Positions 25,390 through 33,762 of a DNA stretch of 64,000 bases are shown piece after piece. How positions within the stretch are numbered: the stretch's first letter is position 1; every line of letters begins with the position of its first letter. Made by a program: the position numbers and the translations under genes. Below the pieces are notes generated by a model, which did no database searches, was not told where the DNA came from, and saw only the letters and a program-made list of their open reading frames with translations. Source of the stretch: Streptomyces solicavernae (lineage in GTDB: Bacteria; Actinomycetota; Actinomycetes; Streptomycetales; Streptomycetaceae); the NCBI RefSeq assembly GCF_029968095.1, contig NZ_JASCIR010000016.1, forward strand, positions 62,001 to 126,000. Reading direction: 5' to 3'.

Positions 25390-25434
25390 ACAACTACGAA
25401 ATCAGTGGGCTGAGACACTGACAACAACGAATTT
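25390..25434. promoter_or_regulatory. two direct repeats 31 bp apart in the divergent Lrp/aldehyde dehydrogenase promoter
   Basis: ACAACTACGAAATC (25390-25403) and ACAACAACGAATTT (25421-25434) share 11 of 14 positions. The 31-bp spacing is three helical turns. They lie upstream of the Lrp/AsnC gene and could bind its product on one face of the helix. The minus strand of the other polyamine promoter has a loosely similar AACAACGGAAT at 18693-18703. Inference from sequence. Confidence 0.5.
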
Positions 25435-25468
25435 CATCGGTTTGGACTTGCAAATCAGACGACACGTC

Positions 25469-25975
25469 GTGCACAGTGAGGACGTGGCCAGTCGAAGCGC
25501 AGACTCCCCCAGGACCGGAAACGGCTCTCCCTCCGTGGACGCCGTCTCCCTCGCCATCATCGAGCAGTTGCAGGAGGACGGGCGCCGCCCGTACGCCGCG
25601 ATCGGCAAGGCCGTGGGCCTGTCCGAAGCGGCCGTACGACAGCGCGTCCAGAAGCTGCTCGACCAGGGCGTGATGCAGATCGTCGCCGTCACCGACCCGC
25701 TCACCGTGGGTTTCCGGCGGCAGGCGATGGTCGGCATCAACGTCGAGGGCGATACGGACCCGGTGGCGGAAGCGCTGACGGCGATGCCCGAAGTCGAGTA
25801 CATCGTGATCACCGCCGGCTCCTTCGACCTGATGGTCGAGGTCGTCTGCGAGGACGACGACCAGCTGCTCGACGTGATCCAGAAACGCATCCGGACCCTC
25901 CCCGGCGTGCGCTCCACCGAGAGCTTCGTCTACCTCAAGCTCAAGAAGCAGACCTATATGTGGGGAACCCGATAG
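25469..25975 (+). CDS. Lrp/AsnC family regulator of polyamine genes (EpuRI-like)
   Basis: 168 residues from GTG 25469; a GTG at 25484 is also possible. N-terminal winged helix-turn-helix (DAVSLAIIEQLQEDGRRPYA, VGLSEAAVRQRVQKLLDQGV), then a RAM/AsnC effector domain (YIVITAGSFDLMVEVVCEDD). It is divergent from the aldehyde dehydrogenase and its stop lies two bases before the aminotransferase start, so it is co-transcribed with its likely target. From memory, the Streptomyces coelicolor protein at the matching place (EpuRI, SCO5656) controls ethanolamine and polyamine use. Orthology is likely from gene order but not proven here. Confidence 0.85.
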   Translation: MHSEDVASRSADSPRTGNGSPSVDAVSLAIIEQLQEDGRRPYAAIGKAVGLSEAAVRQRVQKLLDQGVMQIVAVTDPLTVGFRRQAMVGINVEGDTDPVAEALTAMPEVEYIVITAGSFDLMVEVVCEDDDQLLDVIQKRIRTLPGVRSTESFVYLKLKKQTYMWGTR

Positions 25976-25977
25976 CC

Positions 25978-27339
25978 GTGAGCCAGGACCTCAGCCGAAC
26001 CGCGTACGACCACCTGTGGATGCACTTCACCCGCATGTCCTCGTACGAGAACGCGCCCGTTCCCACCATCGTGCGTGGCGAGGGCACCTACATCTACGAC
26101 GACCAGGGCAAGCGCTACCTCGACGGCCTCGCCGGCCTGTTCGTGGTCAACGCCGGCCACGGCCGCACCGAGCTCGCCGAGACCGCGTACAAGCAGGCGC
26201 AGGAACTCGCCTTCTTCCCGGTCTGGTCGTACGCCCACCCGAAGGCCGTGGAGCTCGCCGAGCGCCTCGCGAACTACGCGCCGGGTGACCTGAACAAGGT
26301 CTTCTTCACCACCGGCGGCGGCGAGGCCGTCGAGACCGCCTGGAAGCTGGCCAAGCAGTACTTCAAGCTGCAGGGCAAGCACACCAAGTACAAGGTCATC
26401 TCGCGTGCGGTCGCCTACCACGGCACCCCGCAGGGCGCCCTGTCGATCACCGGCCTGCCGGGCCTGAAGGCCCCGTTCGAGCCGCTGGTCCCCGGTGCGC
26501 ACAAGGTGCCGAACACCAACATTTACCGCGCCCCGATCCACGGCGACGACCCGGAGGCCTTCGGCCGCTGGGCCGCCGACCAGATCGAGCAGCAGATCCT
26601 CTTCGAGGGCCCCGAGACCGTCGCGGCCGTCTTCCTGGAGCCGGTGCAGAACGCCGGCGGCTGCTTCCCGCCGCCGCCCGGGTACTTCCAGCGCGTGCGC
26701 GAGATCTGCGACCAGTACGACGTGCTGCTCGTCTCGGACGAGACGATCTGCGCCTTCGGCCGCCTGGGCACGATGTTCGCCTGCGACAAGTTCGGCTACG
26801 TGCCGGACATGATCACCTGCGCCAAGGGCATGACCTCGGGCTACTCCCCGATCGGTGCCTGCATCGTCTCGGACCGCCTGGCGGAGCCGTTCTACAAGGG
26901 TGACAACACCTTCCTGCACGGCTACACCTTCGGCGGCCACCCGGTCTCCTCGGCCGTGGCGCTCTCCAACTTCGACATCTTCGAGCGCGAGGGCCTGAAC
27001 AAGCACGTCCTGGACAACGAGGGCAACTTCTTCAACACCCTCAGCAAGCTGCACGACCTGCCGATCGTCGGCGACGTCCGCGGCAACGGCTTCTTCTACG
27101 GCATCGAGCTCGTGAAGGACAAGGCCACCAAGGAGTCCTTCAACGACGAGGAGACGGAGCGCGTCCTGTACGGCTTCCTCTCCAAGGCGCTGTACGACAA
27201 CGGCCTGTACTGCCGTGCCGACGACCGTGGCGACCCGGTCATCCAGCTGGCACCGCCGCTGATCGCCGACCAGTCGACGTTCGACGAGATCGAGCAGATC
27301 CTGCGGAACGTCCTCACGGAGGCGTGGACCAAGCTGTAA
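25978..27339 (+). CDS. class III aminotransferase, putrescine or polyamine type
   Basis: 453 residues from GTG 25978; an upstream GTG at 25960 would overlap the regulator gene. Motifs: FTTGGGEAVETAWKLAKQYF, VAYHGTPQGALSITGL, the PLP aspartate stretch VLLVSDETICAFGRLG and the PLP-lysine ITCAKGMTSGYSPIGACIV. The N-terminus (YDHLWMHFTRMSSYEN) is typical of omega-amino acid or putrescine:pyruvate transaminases. It would turn putrescine or a gamma-glutamyl-polyamine into the aldehyde that the neighbouring dehydrogenase oxidises. Codon use is strongly C/G-ending with few rare codons, suggesting good expression. Confidence 0.88.
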   Translation: MSQDLSRTAYDHLWMHFTRMSSYENAPVPTIVRGEGTYIYDDQGKRYLDGLAGLFVVNAGHGRTELAETAYKQAQELAFFPVWSYAHPKAVELAERLANYAPGDLNKVFFTTGGGEAVETAWKLAKQYFKLQGKHTKYKVISRAVAYHGTPQGALSITGLPGLKAPFEPLVPGAHKVPNTNIYRAPIHGDDPEAFGRWAADQIEQQILFEGPETVAAVFLEPVQNAGGCFPPPPGYFQRVREICDQYDVLLVSDETICAFGRLGTMFACDKFGYVPDMITCAKGMTSGYSPIGACIVSDRLAEPFYKGDNTFLHGYTFGGHPVSSAVALSNFDIFEREGLNKHVLDNEGNFFNTLSKLHDLPIVGDVRGNGFFYGIELVKDKATKESFNDEETERVLYGFLSKALYDNGLYCRADDRGDPVIQLAPPLIADQSTFDEIEQILRNVLTEAWTKL

Positions 27340-27364
27340 AGCCCACGCGCGCCGCGCACCACCC

Positions 27365-27413
27365 CACGGCCCGGGTGCCCCGTTCGAGTGAGAACGCGTG
27401 CCCCCGGGCCGTG
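27365..27413 (+). terminator. terminator after the aminotransferase gene
   Basis: CACGGCCCGGG (27365-27375) pairs perfectly with CCCGGGCCGTG (27403-27413), enclosing a smaller GTTC/GAAC stem. It starts 25 bases after the stop codon and is followed by TGCTGTCCTTATTGT. Confidence 0.75.
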
Positions 27414-27556
27414 TGCTGTCCTTATTGTCCCCATATGTCCCTACGGTTCCTGTGACCGATCGGCCCAGTGCCTCGTTCCCCCGTACGGGGGACGGCACCG
27501 CACGGTTCCCCGTGCGCCTTCCACGCCCTTCGTAAACCGAACCGAGGTGTATCGCC

Positions 27557-28291
27557 ATGGTGGCCCCACCGGACAACGACGTGCTGTGGGCACGCACCCT
27601 GCACGTCTCGCGCGGCGGCACCCCCGCCCTCACCGGCATCTCCGTCGGCGTGCGCGAGCAGGAGATCCTCGCCGTCGGCGGCCCGCGCGGCAGCGGCAAG
27701 ACGACGCTGCTGCGGTGCCTCTCCGGTCAGCTCGTCGCACAGCAGGGCGAGGTCTGGTTCAACTCCGCCCCCGTACACACCATGGGCCCGCTGGTCCGCG
27801 AACGGCTGCGCCGCGACAAGTTCGGCTGGATCGACCCGCAGCCGCGCCTCGTCCCCGAACTCACCGCCTGGGAGAACGCCGCCCTGCCGCTGCTGCTGCA
27901 CGGCGCCGGCCACCGCCCCGCCCGCAAGGCCGCCCTGGAGTGGCTGGACCGGCTCGACATCGGCCACCTCGCCCGCAAGCGCCCGCACGCCCTCAGCCAC
28001 GCGGAACGCCAACGCGTCGCCGTGGCCCGGGCGTTGGTCAACGAGCCGACCGTCCTGTTCGCCGACGAACCCACCGCCCCCCTGCACGCCGCCGACCGCG
28101 CCCACGTCCTGCGCACCCTCACCACGGCGGCCCGCTCGCACGGCATCACCGTCGTCCTCGCCACCCACGACGCCGGCGTCGCGGCCTACGCCGACCGCAG
28201 CGTCAGCCTCCTGGACGGCCGCCTCGTCAACACCGTCCGGCTGCCCGCGGACGCCGAGGCGGAAGGCGCGGCGTGCTCGCTCTCCGTCTAG
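27557..28291 (+). CDS. ABC transporter ATP-binding protein
   Basis: 244 residues. Walker A GPRGSGKTTLLRCLSG, Walker B EPTVLFADEPTAPL and H-loop VLATHDAGVAAYADRSVSLL are clear. The signature, normally LSGGE, reads LSHAERQRVAVARAL. The domain resembles the LolD/MacB-type ATPases that partner FtsX-like permeases. The next gene overlaps it by 19 bases, so the two are coupled. Cargo unknown; export, lipoprotein release or peptide resistance are the usual options. Confidence 0.87.
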   Translation: MVAPPDNDVLWARTLHVSRGGTPALTGISVGVREQEILAVGGPRGSGKTTLLRCLSGQLVAQQGEVWFNSAPVHTMGPLVRERLRRDKFGWIDPQPRLVPELTAWENAALPLLLHGAGHRPARKAALEWLDRLDIGHLARKRPHALSHAERQRVAVARALVNEPTVLFADEPTAPLHAADRAHVLRTLTTAARSHGITVVLATHDAGVAAYADRSVSLLDGRLVNTVRLPADAEAEGAACSLSV

Positions 28292-29460
28292 CCCGCGGCG
28301 CCCACCCGCTCGTCCTGCTGCGCCGGCTCGCCGTCGCCGCCGCCTCCGCCGGCACCGGCTTCCTGCTGCTGTGCGCCCTCGGGTACGCGCTCGGCCACCC
28401 GCAGACCGCCGGCTCGTCCGCGCTGCGCCTCGCCTGGTGCGTGGTGCCGCTCGCCGCGACCGTGCAATTCGCGGTGGCGGTCGCCCGTACCGACCCGGCG
28501 ACCCGGCCGCGCGCCGCGCTCTTCGCGGCCGGCCTCGGACCGGCCCGCCTGATGCTGCTCTCCGCGATCAACACGGCGATCTCCTGCACCCTCGGTTCGA
28601 TGCTGGCGCTGCTGTTCTTCCTGCACCTGCGCGGCGACATCCGCGGCCTCCCGCTGGACGGCGCCGCCGCCGAACTCCTCGGTGCGGGACGGCCGTTGCC
28701 GCTCGCCGCCGTCGGCACGCTGCTGCTGACCGTCCCGGTCGCCGGCACCGTCGCGGGCGCCCTCGCGCTGCGCCCTCGTACGGTCAAGTCCGGCCGGACT
28801 CCGGCTTTGGCCCCGGAGAGCACCGGTCCCGCCGACGACGAGCCCGCGCCGCCGATGCCGCAGCCCGCCGGGCTCCCCTGGGGCGTGGCCCTGATGGCAG
28901 TCGGCCTGGCGGTGGAGACGTACGCGGCGCGCGAGACGGCCACCGGCTTCCCGCTGCCCGGCCGGCTCGCCTCGTCCTCCGCGGCCGTGCTCGGCGGCTG
29001 GGCGATCACCGCGCTCGGCCTCACCCTCGCCGGGCCCGCGCTCACCTACCTGTGCGGCACGCTGCTGCAGTCGGCCAGGCCCGGCGCCGCCCGGCTGCTC
29101 GCGGGGCGCGCCCTGCAGGAGGAGTCGCGCCGCATCGGCCGGCCGCTCGGCGTGCTGTGCGCGGTCGCCGCCGCCGGACTCGCCGCCCTCCAGCTCTACG
29201 GCGGCGCCGCGCCGCGCATCGGACCGCTGACGGTGCTCGGCGGCGTTCTGGTCGGCGGGTGCGCGGTCCTCACCCTCGCCACCGCGGCGGTCGAGGCCCG
29301 CCAGTCCCGCGCCGACACCACCACCGCCCTGCTGCAGCTCGGCGCGCCGGTCTCGCTCCTGCGCGGCGCCGCCGGTCTGCGCGCGCTGGCGCTGCTCGCC
29401 GTGTTCTCCCCGCTCACCTGGCTGGTCGGCACGCTCGCGTCGGCCCCGCTCAGCGGCTAG
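28273..29460 (+). CDS. multi-spanning membrane protein, ABC exporter permease (FtsX-like)
   Basis: 395 residues from GTG 28273, inside the end of the ATPase gene. About eight to ten hydrophobic segments, for example LRLAWCVVPLAATVQFAVAV, LMLLSAINTAISCTLGSMLA and IGPLTVLGGVLVGGCAVLTL. A charged Pro-rich cytosolic loop (TGPADDEPAPPMPQPAG) sits in the middle. No classical EAA loop is visible. Pairing with the ATPase gives a likely exporter; the substrate is unknown. Confidence 0.75.
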   Translation: MLALRLARGAHPLVLLRRLAVAAASAGTGFLLLCALGYALGHPQTAGSSALRLAWCVVPLAATVQFAVAVARTDPATRPRAALFAAGLGPARLMLLSAINTAISCTLGSMLALLFFLHLRGDIRGLPLDGAAAELLGAGRPLPLAAVGTLLLTVPVAGTVAGALALRPRTVKSGRTPALAPESTGPADDEPAPPMPQPAGLPWGVALMAVGLAVETYAARETATGFPLPGRLASSSAAVLGGWAITALGLTLAGPALTYLCGTLLQSARPGAARLLAGRALQEESRRIGRPLGVLCAVAAAGLAALQLYGGAAPRIGPLTVLGGVLVGGCAVLTLATAAVEARQSRADTTTALLQLGAPVSLLRGAAGLRALALLAVFSPLTWLVGTLASAPLSG

Positions 29461-29622
29461 GGCCCGTCTCCCCGGTCCTTGCGGATCAGCCTGCGAAAAA
29501 CCTTCCCCAAATCCGGTGGCCCACCGATGAGTTCCGCACGCCGGTCCGGTCTCCCCTGTTACGGCACGTCACGTACGGCGGGCCGGCACGGAGACCGACC
29601 CTCACACCTCACGGAGCCCCAC

Positions 29623-30042
29623 ATGGCCGCGCGCCCGCACCAGCAGATGGTCTTCATCAATCTCGCCGTCAAGGACGTCGAGCTGTCGAAGAAGTTCTTC
29701 AGCGAGGTCGGCTACGCACTCAACCCGCAGTTCTGCGACGACGAGACCGCCTGCGTCACCGTCAGCGACGCCATCGTCCTCATGCTCCTCCAGGAGGAGA
29801 AGTTCGCCCGCTTCACGGTGCAGCCGGTCGCGGACTCCACCCGGTCCACGGAGGCCCTGATCTGCCTGAGCGCGGAGAGCCGCCGCCAGGTCGACGAGCT
29901 GGCCGACCGCGCCCTCGCCGCGGGCGGCTCCCCCGCGGGCGAGCCGAGCGACATGGGCTTCATGTACGGCCGCTCCTTCCTCGACCCGGACGGCCATCAC
30001 TTCGAGGTCCTGTGGATGGACCAGAGCGCCGTGCAGGGCTGA
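29623..30042 (+). CDS. VOC family (glyoxalase/extradiol dioxygenase-like) protein
   Basis: 139 residues from ATG 29623, with GGAG nine bases upstream; in-frame upstream ATGs lack a site. The fold signature is VFINLAVKDVELSKKFFSEV at the start and RSFLDPDGHHFEVLWMD at the end, giving the paired beta-alpha-beta modules. Possible metal ligands are Asn, His and Glu at the usual positions, but the first is Asn rather than His. Many such proteins are uncharacterised. It stands alone between two terminators or gaps. Confidence 0.85.
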   Translation: MAARPHQQMVFINLAVKDVELSKKFFSEVGYALNPQFCDDETACVTVSDAIVLMLLQEEKFARFTVQPVADSTRSTEALICLSAESRRQVDELADRALAAGGSPAGEPSDMGFMYGRSFLDPDGHHFEVLWMDQSAVQG

Positions 30043-30102
30043 GCTCCGCCGCCGCTCCCCGAACCCCGGCGCGCACGCGGCGCCGGACGGCCCCGGCACG
30101 CC

Positions 30103-30142
30103 GAAGGGCCCGCGCCGTCCGTCGGGACGGTGCGGGCCCTTC
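30103..30142. terminator. bidirectional terminator between the VOC gene and the next membrane protein gene
   Basis: GAAGGGCCCGC-G-CCGTCC (30103-30120), loop GTCG, then GGACGG-T-GCGGGCCCTTC (30125-30142): a 17-bp stem with one mismatch. It lies between convergent genes ending at 30042 and 30158. Confidence 0.85.
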
Positions 30143-30157
30143 TCGTACGTACGGGAC

Positions 30158-30925
30158 TCAGCGGCGGGAACCGGTGAGCCGGGCGATGCCCCAGCCCGCG
30201 CCGGCGGCGAGGACGAGGCCGAGGAGCGCGAGCATCCCGGAGCCGGCGTCCGGGCCCCACCAGGCCTGGGCGGGGAAGAACGGCATCTCGCGCAGCAGGA
30301 AGGTCGGGCTGCTGCCCGGGGTGTCCAGGTACAGGGCCACGAAGGCGTTGGTGCTGCCGAAGAACGCGCCCAGCGCGCCGATGATGCCTGCGGAGACATG
30401 CGCACCGTTGCTGCGCCGCCCGACGAGCCCGGCGACCGCACCGACGGCGGCGCCGTTGAGCAACGCGTGGCCGTAGTACAGGGCGTAGCCCGCGGCCTCG
30501 TCGGTCAGGCTCTTGTACGAGGCGAAGATGACGACCACGTAGATCAGCGAGATCACGAACGAGACGAGCAGGCCGAGGAAGAACGCGCCGACCGGGCTGC
30601 CCGGCGAGCCCGTCCGCTGGGGCGGGTACGGCATCGGGCCGCCCTGAAACTGCGGCGGCGCGGGCGGCTGCCCGGGAAAGCCCTGCGGCGGCATGCCCTG
30701 CGGGGGCACACCCTGCGGGGGCATGCCCTGGGGCGGGCCCTGCGGCATGCCCTGCGGCGGGCCGGGCGGCGGTCCTGCGGGCGCGCCCGGCGGCGGGCCC
30801 GCGGGCGGCTGCGGGGGCATGGGCGGGGGCGCGCCGGCCCCGGCCCCGGGCGACTGTGCGTACGGGTTGCCGCCGTCCGGCTGGGGCGGCTGCGGCTGAG
30901 AGGCGGGTTGCCAGGGCTGGCTCAT
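30158..30925 (-). CDS. membrane protein with a Pro/Gly/Gln-rich N-terminus
   Basis: 255 residues from ATG 30925, preceded by GGGGGA. The first 115 residues are repetitive (PPQGMPPQGVPPQGMPPQGF). The rest has about four hydrophobic segments, e.g. GAFFLGLLVSFVISLIYVVV and GMLALLGLVLAAGAGWGIAR. No enzymatic motif seen. The repeats are mirrored in the DNA as short CCCTGCGGGGGCATG-like units. Function unknown. Confidence 0.75.
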   Translation of the reverse strand: MSQPWQPASQPQPPQPDGGNPYAQSPGAGAGAPPPMPPQPPAGPPPGAPAGPPPGPPQGMPQGPPQGMPPQGVPPQGMPPQGFPGQPPAPPQFQGGPMPYPPQRTGSPGSPVGAFFLGLLVSFVISLIYVVVIFASYKSLTDEAAGYALYYGHALLNGAAVGAVAGLVGRRSNGAHVSAGIIGALGAFFGSTNAFVALYLDTPGSSPTFLLREMPFFPAQAWWGPDAGSGMLALLGLVLAAGAGWGIARLTGSRR

Positions 30926-31021
30926 TGGTCCCCCGGGAAGGAGTGAAGACTGAGGGTCCAAGTTATCAACGCGGTCAACAGGCCCGAACAGGCAGGACCT
31001 GCACGGCGGTACGCGGCCTGC

Positions 31022-32053
31022 TCAGCCGAGCACCACCACGTCCGCCACGTCGAACACCACACCCACCCGCGCGCCCGGCTCCGGCGCGTCCCGCAGCGCG
31101 CAGGCCGCTTCGAGGCGGGGTGCCGCGGCGTCCTCGGGCCTGAGGTGGACGGCGACGTGCGTGCCGCGGAAGGTGCGGGCCGTGACCGTGCAGGCCAGGC
31201 CGTCCGCGGCGGCCACGAGCCGTACTCCTGCGGGCCGTACGAGCAGGTCGTGGCTGCCCTGGGCGGAGCCGGGCGGCACCGGGAGCTTGCCCCAGGCGGT
31301 GTCGGCGGCCTCACCGGCGACGGCGGCGGGGACCACGTTGTCGAAGCCGAGGAAGCGGGCGACGAACGCGTCGGCCGGCCGCTGCCACACGTCGAGGGGC
31401 GTGCCGCTCTGCGCGATCCGTCCCTCGCGCATGACGACGACCCGGTCGGCGAGCGCGAAGGCCTCGCCCTGGTCGTGCGTGACGGCGAGCACGGTGGTGC
31501 CCAACTCGCCGAAGAGGGCGCGGAGTTCGACGACGAGGCGTTCGCGCAGGGACCGGTCGAGCTGGCCCAGCGGCTCGTCCAGCATCAGCAGCCGGGGGCG
31601 CGGGGCGAGGGCGCGGGCGAGGGCGACGCGCTGCTGCTCGCCGCCGGAGAGCGAGGCGACGGCGCGCCGTGCGGCGCCGGGCAGTCCGACGAGGTCGAGC
31701 AACTCCCGTACGCGGGCGTCTTGTTCGGCGCGGGGTACGTGGTGCATGCGCAGGCCGAAGGCGACGTTGGCGCCGGCGTCGCGCTGCGGGAACAGCTGGT
31801 GGTCCTGGAACATCAGGCCGACGCCGCGCTTGTGGGCGGGCACGCCGCGCTGGTCGTGCTCGGCGAGCAGCACACGCCCGGTGTCCGGTGCCTGGAGTCC
31901 GGCGACGACGCGGAGCAGCGTGGACTTGCCGCTGCCGCTGGGCCCGAGCACGCACACGGTCTCGTGCTCGGCGACGTCGAGGTCGACGCCGTCGAGCGCC
32001 GCGCGGCCCGCCGGGCCGTCGAAGCGTACGGACACGTCGTCGAGGCGCAGCAT
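31022..32053 (-). CDS. thiamine ABC transporter ATP-binding protein
   Basis: 343 residues. Walker A GPSGSGKSTLLRVVAG, signature LSGGEQQRVALARALAPRP, Walker B LLMLDEPLGQLD, H-loop VLAVTHDQGEAFALADRVVV, then a C-terminal TOBE-like region. The start ATG shares one base with the permease stop (TGATG). As the third gene behind a TPP riboswitch it most likely drives thiamine or thiamine-phosphate uptake. The FbpC/PotA-like length, longer than enteric ThiQ, is usual in actinobacteria. Confidence 0.88.
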   Translation of the reverse strand: MLRLDDVSVRFDGPAGRAALDGVDLDVAEHETVCVLGPSGSGKSTLLRVVAGLQAPDTGRVLLAEHDQRGVPAHKRGVGLMFQDHQLFPQRDAGANVAFGLRMHHVPRAEQDARVRELLDLVGLPGAARRAVASLSGGEQQRVALARALAPRPRLLMLDEPLGQLDRSLRERLVVELRALFGELGTTVLAVTHDQGEAFALADRVVVMREGRIAQSGTPLDVWQRPADAFVARFLGFDNVVPAAVAGEAADTAWGKLPVPPGSAQGSHDLLVRPAGVRLVAAADGLACTVTARTFRGTHVAVHLRPEDAAAPRLEAACALRDAPEPGARVGVVFDVADVVVLG

Positions 32054-33762
32054 CAGAACTCTCCGGTCCGGTCGGTGCGGATGCGTTCGAGGAGCAGCAG
32101 CGACACCGCGCACACCAGCATCAGCAGGGTCGAAAGGGCCATCGCCTGCCCGTAGTTGAGCTCGCCGGCGCGGCCGAGGAGGGTGGCGACGGCGACGGGC
32201 AGGGTGGGCTGGTCGGGCCGCGCGATGAACACGGTCGCCCCGAACTCGCCGAGGGACACGGCGAACGCGAACCCGGCGGCGACGAGCAGCGCGCGCCGCA
32301 CGAGCGGCAGGTCCACCTCGCGCCACACCCGCCACGGGGACGCACCGAGCACGGCGGCGGCCTCGCGGAGCCGTTCGTCCACGGCACGCAGCACCGGCAG
32401 CATGGTCCGTACGACGAAGGGCACGCCGACGAGGGCCTGGGCGAGCGGCACGAGGATCCAGGAGGCGCGCAGGTCGAGCGGCGGTTCGTCGAGGGTGATG
32501 AGGAACCCGAAGCCGACGGTCACGGCGGACACCCCGAGCGGCAGCATGAGCAGCGCGTCGAAGCCCCGTACGAACCGTCCTGCGGTGGTGCCGCCGCGCC
32601 GGGTGAGGGTGAGGGCGAGCGCGGCGAGCCCGCCGACGGTCACGGCGATCGCGGTGGCGGCGAGCGCGTACTCGACGGAGTTGGCGATGGCCTCGATGGG
32701 CGGTACGAGGAAGGCGCCGCCGTCGGCGGAGGTGAGGGCGCTGAAGTAGTCGAGGCCGTAGCCGGTGGAGGGGTGCAGGGAGCGTTCGACGAGGACGCCG
32801 AGCGGGACGAGGACGAGCAGCAGCACGGTCAGCAGCACCCCGCCGAGCAGCGCCCACCCGGCCGGGCCCTGCGGGCGGCGGGCGGTCTGTGCCGGGTCGA
32901 CGAGGCGGAGGGCGGCCTCGCGGCGGCGCACGGTCCAGGCGTGCACGGCGAGGATGGCGCCGACGGCGGCGAACTGCACGAGGGTGAGGGCGGCGGCGGT
33001 GTCGAGGGCGAGGAGCTGCGCGGTCTGCCGGTAGATCTCCGCTTCGAGGGTGGTGAAGGTGGGCCCGCCGAGGATCTGCACGACACCGAACGACGTGAAC
33101 GTGAACAGGAACACCATCAGCGCGGCCCCGGCGACGGCGGGCCCGAGCGCGGGCAGCGTCACCTTCCGCCAGGCGGCGAACCGGGACGCGCCGAGCATCC
33201 GCGCGGCCTCCTCCTGCCGCGGGTCGAGCTGCGCCCAGAGGCCGCCGACGGTGCGGACGACGACGGCGTAGTTGAAGAAGACATGCGCGAGGAGGATCGC
33301 CCACACGGTGGTGTCGAGCCGCAGCCCCCACAGCTCGTCGAGGGCGCCGCCGCGGCCGAGCAGCGCGAGGAACGCGGTGCCGACGACGACGGTGGGCAGC
33401 ACGAACGGCACGGTGACGACGGCCCGGAGCAGCTGCTTGCCGGGGAAGTCGTAGCGCGCGAACACATACGCGCCCGGGAGTGCGACGAGCAGCGTGAGCC
33501 CGGTGGAGGCGAGCGCCTGCCAGGTGGTGAACCACAGCACCTGCTGCAGGTCGGGCTCGGCGAGGACATCGGCGAGCCGCCCGAACTGCCATGCGTCGCC
33601 CGTCTTGAGGCCGCGGGCGACGATCGCCGCGACCGGGTAGGCGAAGAACACCGCGAAGAACGCGACCGGCACGACGAGCAGGCCGAGCCGCAGCGCGCTC
33701 CCGCGGACGTCCTTCGTCGTGCTGCGGGCCGTTGCGTCTACTTCAGGACCAGCGACTGCCAC
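32053..33762 (-). CDS. thiP: thiamine ABC transporter permease, fused two-domain type
   Basis: 569 residues from GTG 33762, starting 25 bases inside the binding-protein gene. About twelve membrane segments in two halves, each with a permease loop: EEAARMLGASRFAAWRKVTL and REAAAVLGASPWRVWREVDL. This duplicated layout is that of ThiP and FbpB. The riboswitch upstream of the operon points to thiamine rather than iron. It forms the complete membrane channel by itself. Confidence 0.9.
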   Translation of the reverse strand: MAVAGPEVDATARSTTKDVRGSALRLGLLVVPVAFFAVFFAYPVAAIVARGLKTGDAWQFGRLADVLAEPDLQQVLWFTTWQALASTGLTLLVALPGAYVFARYDFPGKQLLRAVVTVPFVLPTVVVGTAFLALLGRGGALDELWGLRLDTTVWAILLAHVFFNYAVVVRTVGGLWAQLDPRQEEAARMLGASRFAAWRKVTLPALGPAVAGAALMVFLFTFTSFGVVQILGGPTFTTLEAEIYRQTAQLLALDTAAALTLVQFAAVGAILAVHAWTVRRREAALRLVDPAQTARRPQGPAGWALLGGVLLTVLLLVLVPLGVLVERSLHPSTGYGLDYFSALTSADGGAFLVPPIEAIANSVEYALAATAIAVTVGGLAALALTLTRRGGTTAGRFVRGFDALLMLPLGVSAVTVGFGFLITLDEPPLDLRASWILVPLAQALVGVPFVVRTMLPVLRAVDERLREAAAVLGASPWRVWREVDLPLVRRALLVAAGFAFAVSLGEFGATVFIARPDQPTLPVAVATLLGRAGELNYGQAMALSTLLMLVCAVSLLLLERIRTDRTGEF

